Assembly (NCBI GenBank): GCA_002070945.1
Contig: MWEG01000114.1
Span: 1 to 59,901 of the forward strand
Direction of reading: 5' to 3'
Length of the DNA stretch: 59,901 nucleotides
Source: Lentisphaerae bacterium ADurb.Bin082
Lineage (GTDB): Bacteria > Verrucomicrobiota > Lentisphaeria > Oligosphaerales > Oligosphaeraceae
Positions 57,201-59,901 of this stretch are shown piece by piece (the stretch's first letter is position 1; every line of letters begins with the position of its first letter). The notes under the pieces were generated by a model. It ran no database searches. It saw nothing but the letters and a program-made list of their open reading frames with translations, and was not told the origin of the DNA. The position numbers and the translations under genes are program-made.

Positions 57201-59901
57201 AATCCGGGCTGGTTTGACCCTGACGGTCAACGGCAGCGCTGCGGGTGTGGACTTGTCCGGCCTGGTCATCACACCGGCGCCGGGCAGTGACCGCGAATAT
57301 CTGCTGGAGGGTTTGAACGACTGCACGCGGGTTTCCGGGATGCATCTGCTGCGACTTGACCTGAGGCTGTTGAAGAAGAAGACCTCCGGCCTGCCTGGCG
57401 CCGGTGCGTGCAGCGCTGCCTGGAAGATGCTATACCCACTCACCCTGGAAGAGAAGCTGGCCCTGGCCCAGGCGGTCAACAGCGGCTGGACAGGCTTTGA
57501 CAGCGCCGGGGACGCCTATTGGGTGGTAGATGAACAGGTCAGCGCCGACGCGCCAGACGCCGAGCCGCGCCAGTCCGTGCGCTCGGGCGCGGTCGGCCAT
57601 GGCGAAGCCAGCGTCCTGAGCCTGGTCGTGCCCGGCCCGGGCGTCCTGAGCTTCAGCTGGAGGGTGTCGTCAGCCGCTGGCAGCGATGTACTCGCCTTTG
57701 CGGTCAATGGCGCCGTGCAGCAGGTCATCAGCGGCGTGAGCGACGACTGGGAGGTCGTGGAAATGCCGATCACCGGCATTGGCGACCAAGTTCTGACCTG
57801 GACGTACTCTCGCGGCCACGTCGCGCCAGCCGGCCAGAATTGCGGCTGGGTTGACCTGGTGTCCTACCGGAAATACTATGATGTGAAGTTCACGGTCGCC
57901 AGCCGGGTCTATGACGGAACCACGGCAGCCGGTCGTACTGGCGAACTGGTCGGGCAGGGACAGATGGAGGGCCATGAGATAGGAGTCACCGACGCGAATG
58001 GCGTGTATGCCTTCGCCACGCCGCACCAAGGGCAGAGCAAGCCGGTGACCTTGACCGGGGCAGAGCTGACCGGGGCAGACGCGGACTTGTACCTGCTCCG
58101 CATAGCGACCGGCCAGGCCGACATCTGGCCCAAGGCGATTACGGTGGGATTCACGGCGGATGACAAGGTCTACGACGGCAGCATCGCCGCGATCGTGCGG
58201 GACTTCGTCTTCGATGGCATCGTCGAAGGCGACGCCCTGGAGGTGACGGCCACGGCGCACTTCGCTGAAAGCAAGGTCGGCAAGTGGGCAGTGACCATCG
58301 AGGAGGGATTCACCGTGACCGGCAATGACGAGGGCAACTACGAAATCAACTTCGCCGACAATGTGACAGCCGCCATCACGCCAAAACCGGTTACGGTCGG
58401 ATTCACGGCGGACGACAAGGTCTATGACGGCAACGCCGCCGCGACGGTGCGGGACTTCAGCTTCCCTGGCCTTATCGCAGGCGATGCCCTGGAGGTGACT
58501 GCCACGGCCAGCTTCGCTGAAAGCAAGGTCGGCAAGTGGGACGTGACCATCGAGGAGGGATTCACCGTGACCGGCAATGACGAGGGCAACTACGCCATCG
58601 ACTTCGCCGACAATGTGACGGCCGCCATCACGCCAAAGGCGATTACAGTCGGATTCACGGCGGAGGACAAGGTCTACGACGGCAACGCCGCCGCGACGGT
58701 TCGTGACTTCGTCTTCCCCGGTCTCATCGAGGGCGACGTCCTGGGGGTGACCGCCACGGCGCACTTCGCTGAAAGCAAGGTCGGCGCCTGGGCAGTGACC
58801 ATCGACGACGGATTCACCGTGACCGGCAATAACGATGGCAACTACACAATCGCTTTTGCCGGAGTACAGGCTTCCATCACACCCAAGGCGATTATGGTCG
58901 GGTTCACGGCGGACGACAAGATCTATGACGGCATCGCCGCAGCGACTGTCCGTGACTTCGACTTCCCTGGCCTCATCGAAGGTGATGCCCTGGCGGTGAC
59001 TGCCGCCACGGCCAGCTTCGCTGAAAGCAAGGTCGGCACCTGGGTTGTGACCATCGATGACGGCTTCACCGTGACCGGCAATGACGAGGGCAACTACCTA
59101 ATCAACTTCGCCGACAATGCGACGGCCACCATCACGCCTAAGGAGATTACAATCAGCTTCACGGCGGACGACAAGGTCTACGACGGCACAACCGCCGCGA
59201 CGGTGCGTGACTTCAGCTTCCTTGGCCTTGTCGCAGGCGACGCTATGGAGGTGACTGCCACGGCCAGCTTCGCTGGAAGCAAGGTCGGCACCTGGATCGT
59301 GACCATTGATGACGGTTTCACCATAACCGGCAATGACGATGGCAACTACGCCATCAACTTCGCCGACAATGTGACGGCTTCTATCACGCCCAAGGCGATT
59401 ACGATCGGATTCACGGCGGAGGACAAGGTCTATGACGGCACAGCTGTTGCGACCATCCGCGACTTCGTCTTCCCTGGCCTCATCAACGGCGACGCCCTGG
59501 AAATGACGGCCGCCACCGCCAGCTTCGCTGAAAGCAAGGTCGGCAAGTGGACCGTGACCATTGATGACGGCTATGCTGTGACCGGCAATGACCATGGCAA
59601 CTACGCCTTGGCCTTCGCTGAAGTGACCGCGCAAATCAAGGCGCGGACAACGGAAGTGACCTTCACGGCAGACGACAAGGTATACGACGGCACCCGCAAT
59701 GCCACCGTGCATGGCTTCGCCTTCACAAACCTCATCGACGGCGACGCCCTGGAAATGGCGACAGCCACGGTCAGCTTCGCTGAAAGCAAAGTCGGCAAGT
59801 GGGACGTGACCATCGACGACGAATTTACCGTGACCGGCAATGACGAGGGCAACTACGCAATCGCTTTCGCAGGAGTGCAGGCTTCCATCACGCCCAAGGC
59901 G
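45271..59901 (+). CDS. Giant multidomain secreted repeat protein (LRR_5, InlB-like, Calx-beta, CARDB, YDG), runs off right edge
   Basis: In frame with 44713, open for 4,877 further codons. Order, with residues counted from 44713: BspA-type LRR_5 (187-420, ANAFVYNENNLSVILPEG units), beta-sandwich (585-740), second LRR_5 block (743-873), chitobiase-like Ig domain (916-996), and divergent InlB B-repeats (1150-1909, GYVFTGWSDGAADI, RFVKWLDNDSAS). Then come Calx-beta domains (2090-2350), a CARDB-like adhesion domain (2353-2466, EVSQLNNTTWSG), a carboxypeptidase-regulatory-like domain (2811-2896), a Cys-containing helical region (3097-3193), Ig-like domains (3795-4030), a third beta-sandwich (4253-4389) and YDG repeats from 4391 on. 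It is probably a surface or matrix adhesin. The C-terminal sorting signal lies outside the window. Between 45271 and any later start there is no good ribosome site, so expression without the N-terminal part seems unlikely. Confidence 0.85.
57885..59901 (+). repeat. YDG-domain repeat array, at least 8 units of about 252 bp
   Basis: Unit starts (at the VGFTA position) are 58144, 58396, 58648, 58897, 59152, 59404 and 59656, spaced 249-255 bases, preceded by one diverged unit near 57886. Each encodes about 84 residues with GFTADDKVYDG, ASFAESKVGKW, GFTVTGNDEGNY and ends ITPK. The array continues past the right edge. Near identity at the DNA level suggests recent amplification or ongoing homogenisation. 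Confidence 0.93.

Overview
The window looks like a chromosomal segment from a Gram-negative, probably anaerobic bacterium of the PVC superphylum, most likely Lentisphaerota. This rests on the mix of families and not on a phylogenetic marker. Outer-membrane functions are present (MlaA-like protein, O-antigen-ligase-like protein, several signal peptides and lipoboxes). Glycolysis uses a long PPi-dependent phosphofructokinase, and an indolepyruvate:ferredoxin oxidoreductase suggests anaerobic amino-acid catabolism. A polytopic protein resembling DUF6784/6785, paired ceramidase-like proteins, a GH29-like hydrolase and a giant secreted repeat protein are all common in that group. Most genes are GC-rich, while about 39.5-44.7 kb is visibly poorer in GC.

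Layout. The left edge carries the start of a secreted Gln/Pro-rich protein on the minus strand, diverging from a small phasin-like gene. Positions 1.2-6.8 kb hold folC, a nitroreductase, a long NfeD protease and an MlaA domain fused to an alpha/beta hydrolase. Positions 6.8-10.6 kb are a minus-strand operon pfp-tcdA-larA. Positions 11.3-14.4 kb hold a prepilin peptidase with a large insert and a three-gene envelope cassette (coiled-coil membrane protein, 33-aa membrane peptide, 56-aa lipoprotein). Then come murG, a PIG-L deacetylase and an EF-G gene with its own promoter. Positions 19.8-32.7 kb form a metabolic stretch: ROK kinase, DUF6785-like transporter, a frameshifted ceramidase-like gene, an rpiB-glyA fusion broken at its junction, a GH29-like gene, cysQ-cysD-cysNC (PAPS synthesis and recycling) and an intact ceramidase-like gene.

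An IS4-family element (33297-34723) with perfect 19-bp ends and an 11-bp target duplication precedes a translationally coupled iorB-paaK-iorA operon, which should oxidise aryl-pyruvates to aryl-acetyl-CoA and couple this to an acyl-CoA ligase. After a small lipoprotein gene comes a lower-GC block of three minus-strand envelope genes. From 44713 to the right edge runs one reading frame of more than 5,000 codons. It encodes a signal peptide, BspA-type leucine-rich repeats, InlB-like repeats, Calx-beta, CARDB and at least seven near-identical YDG repeats, interrupted by one in-frame TAG at codon 186.

Many intergenic regions are built from shared short repeat modules (GTCCACTAAC-type arrays, 7-bp and 9-bp tandem arrays, GC-rich palindromes) that recur in different orders and orientations. 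Three interrupted reading frames besides the TAG (ceramidase-like, rpiB/glyA, IS transposase) may reflect real decay or base-level assembly errors. The present sequence alone cannot decide between these.
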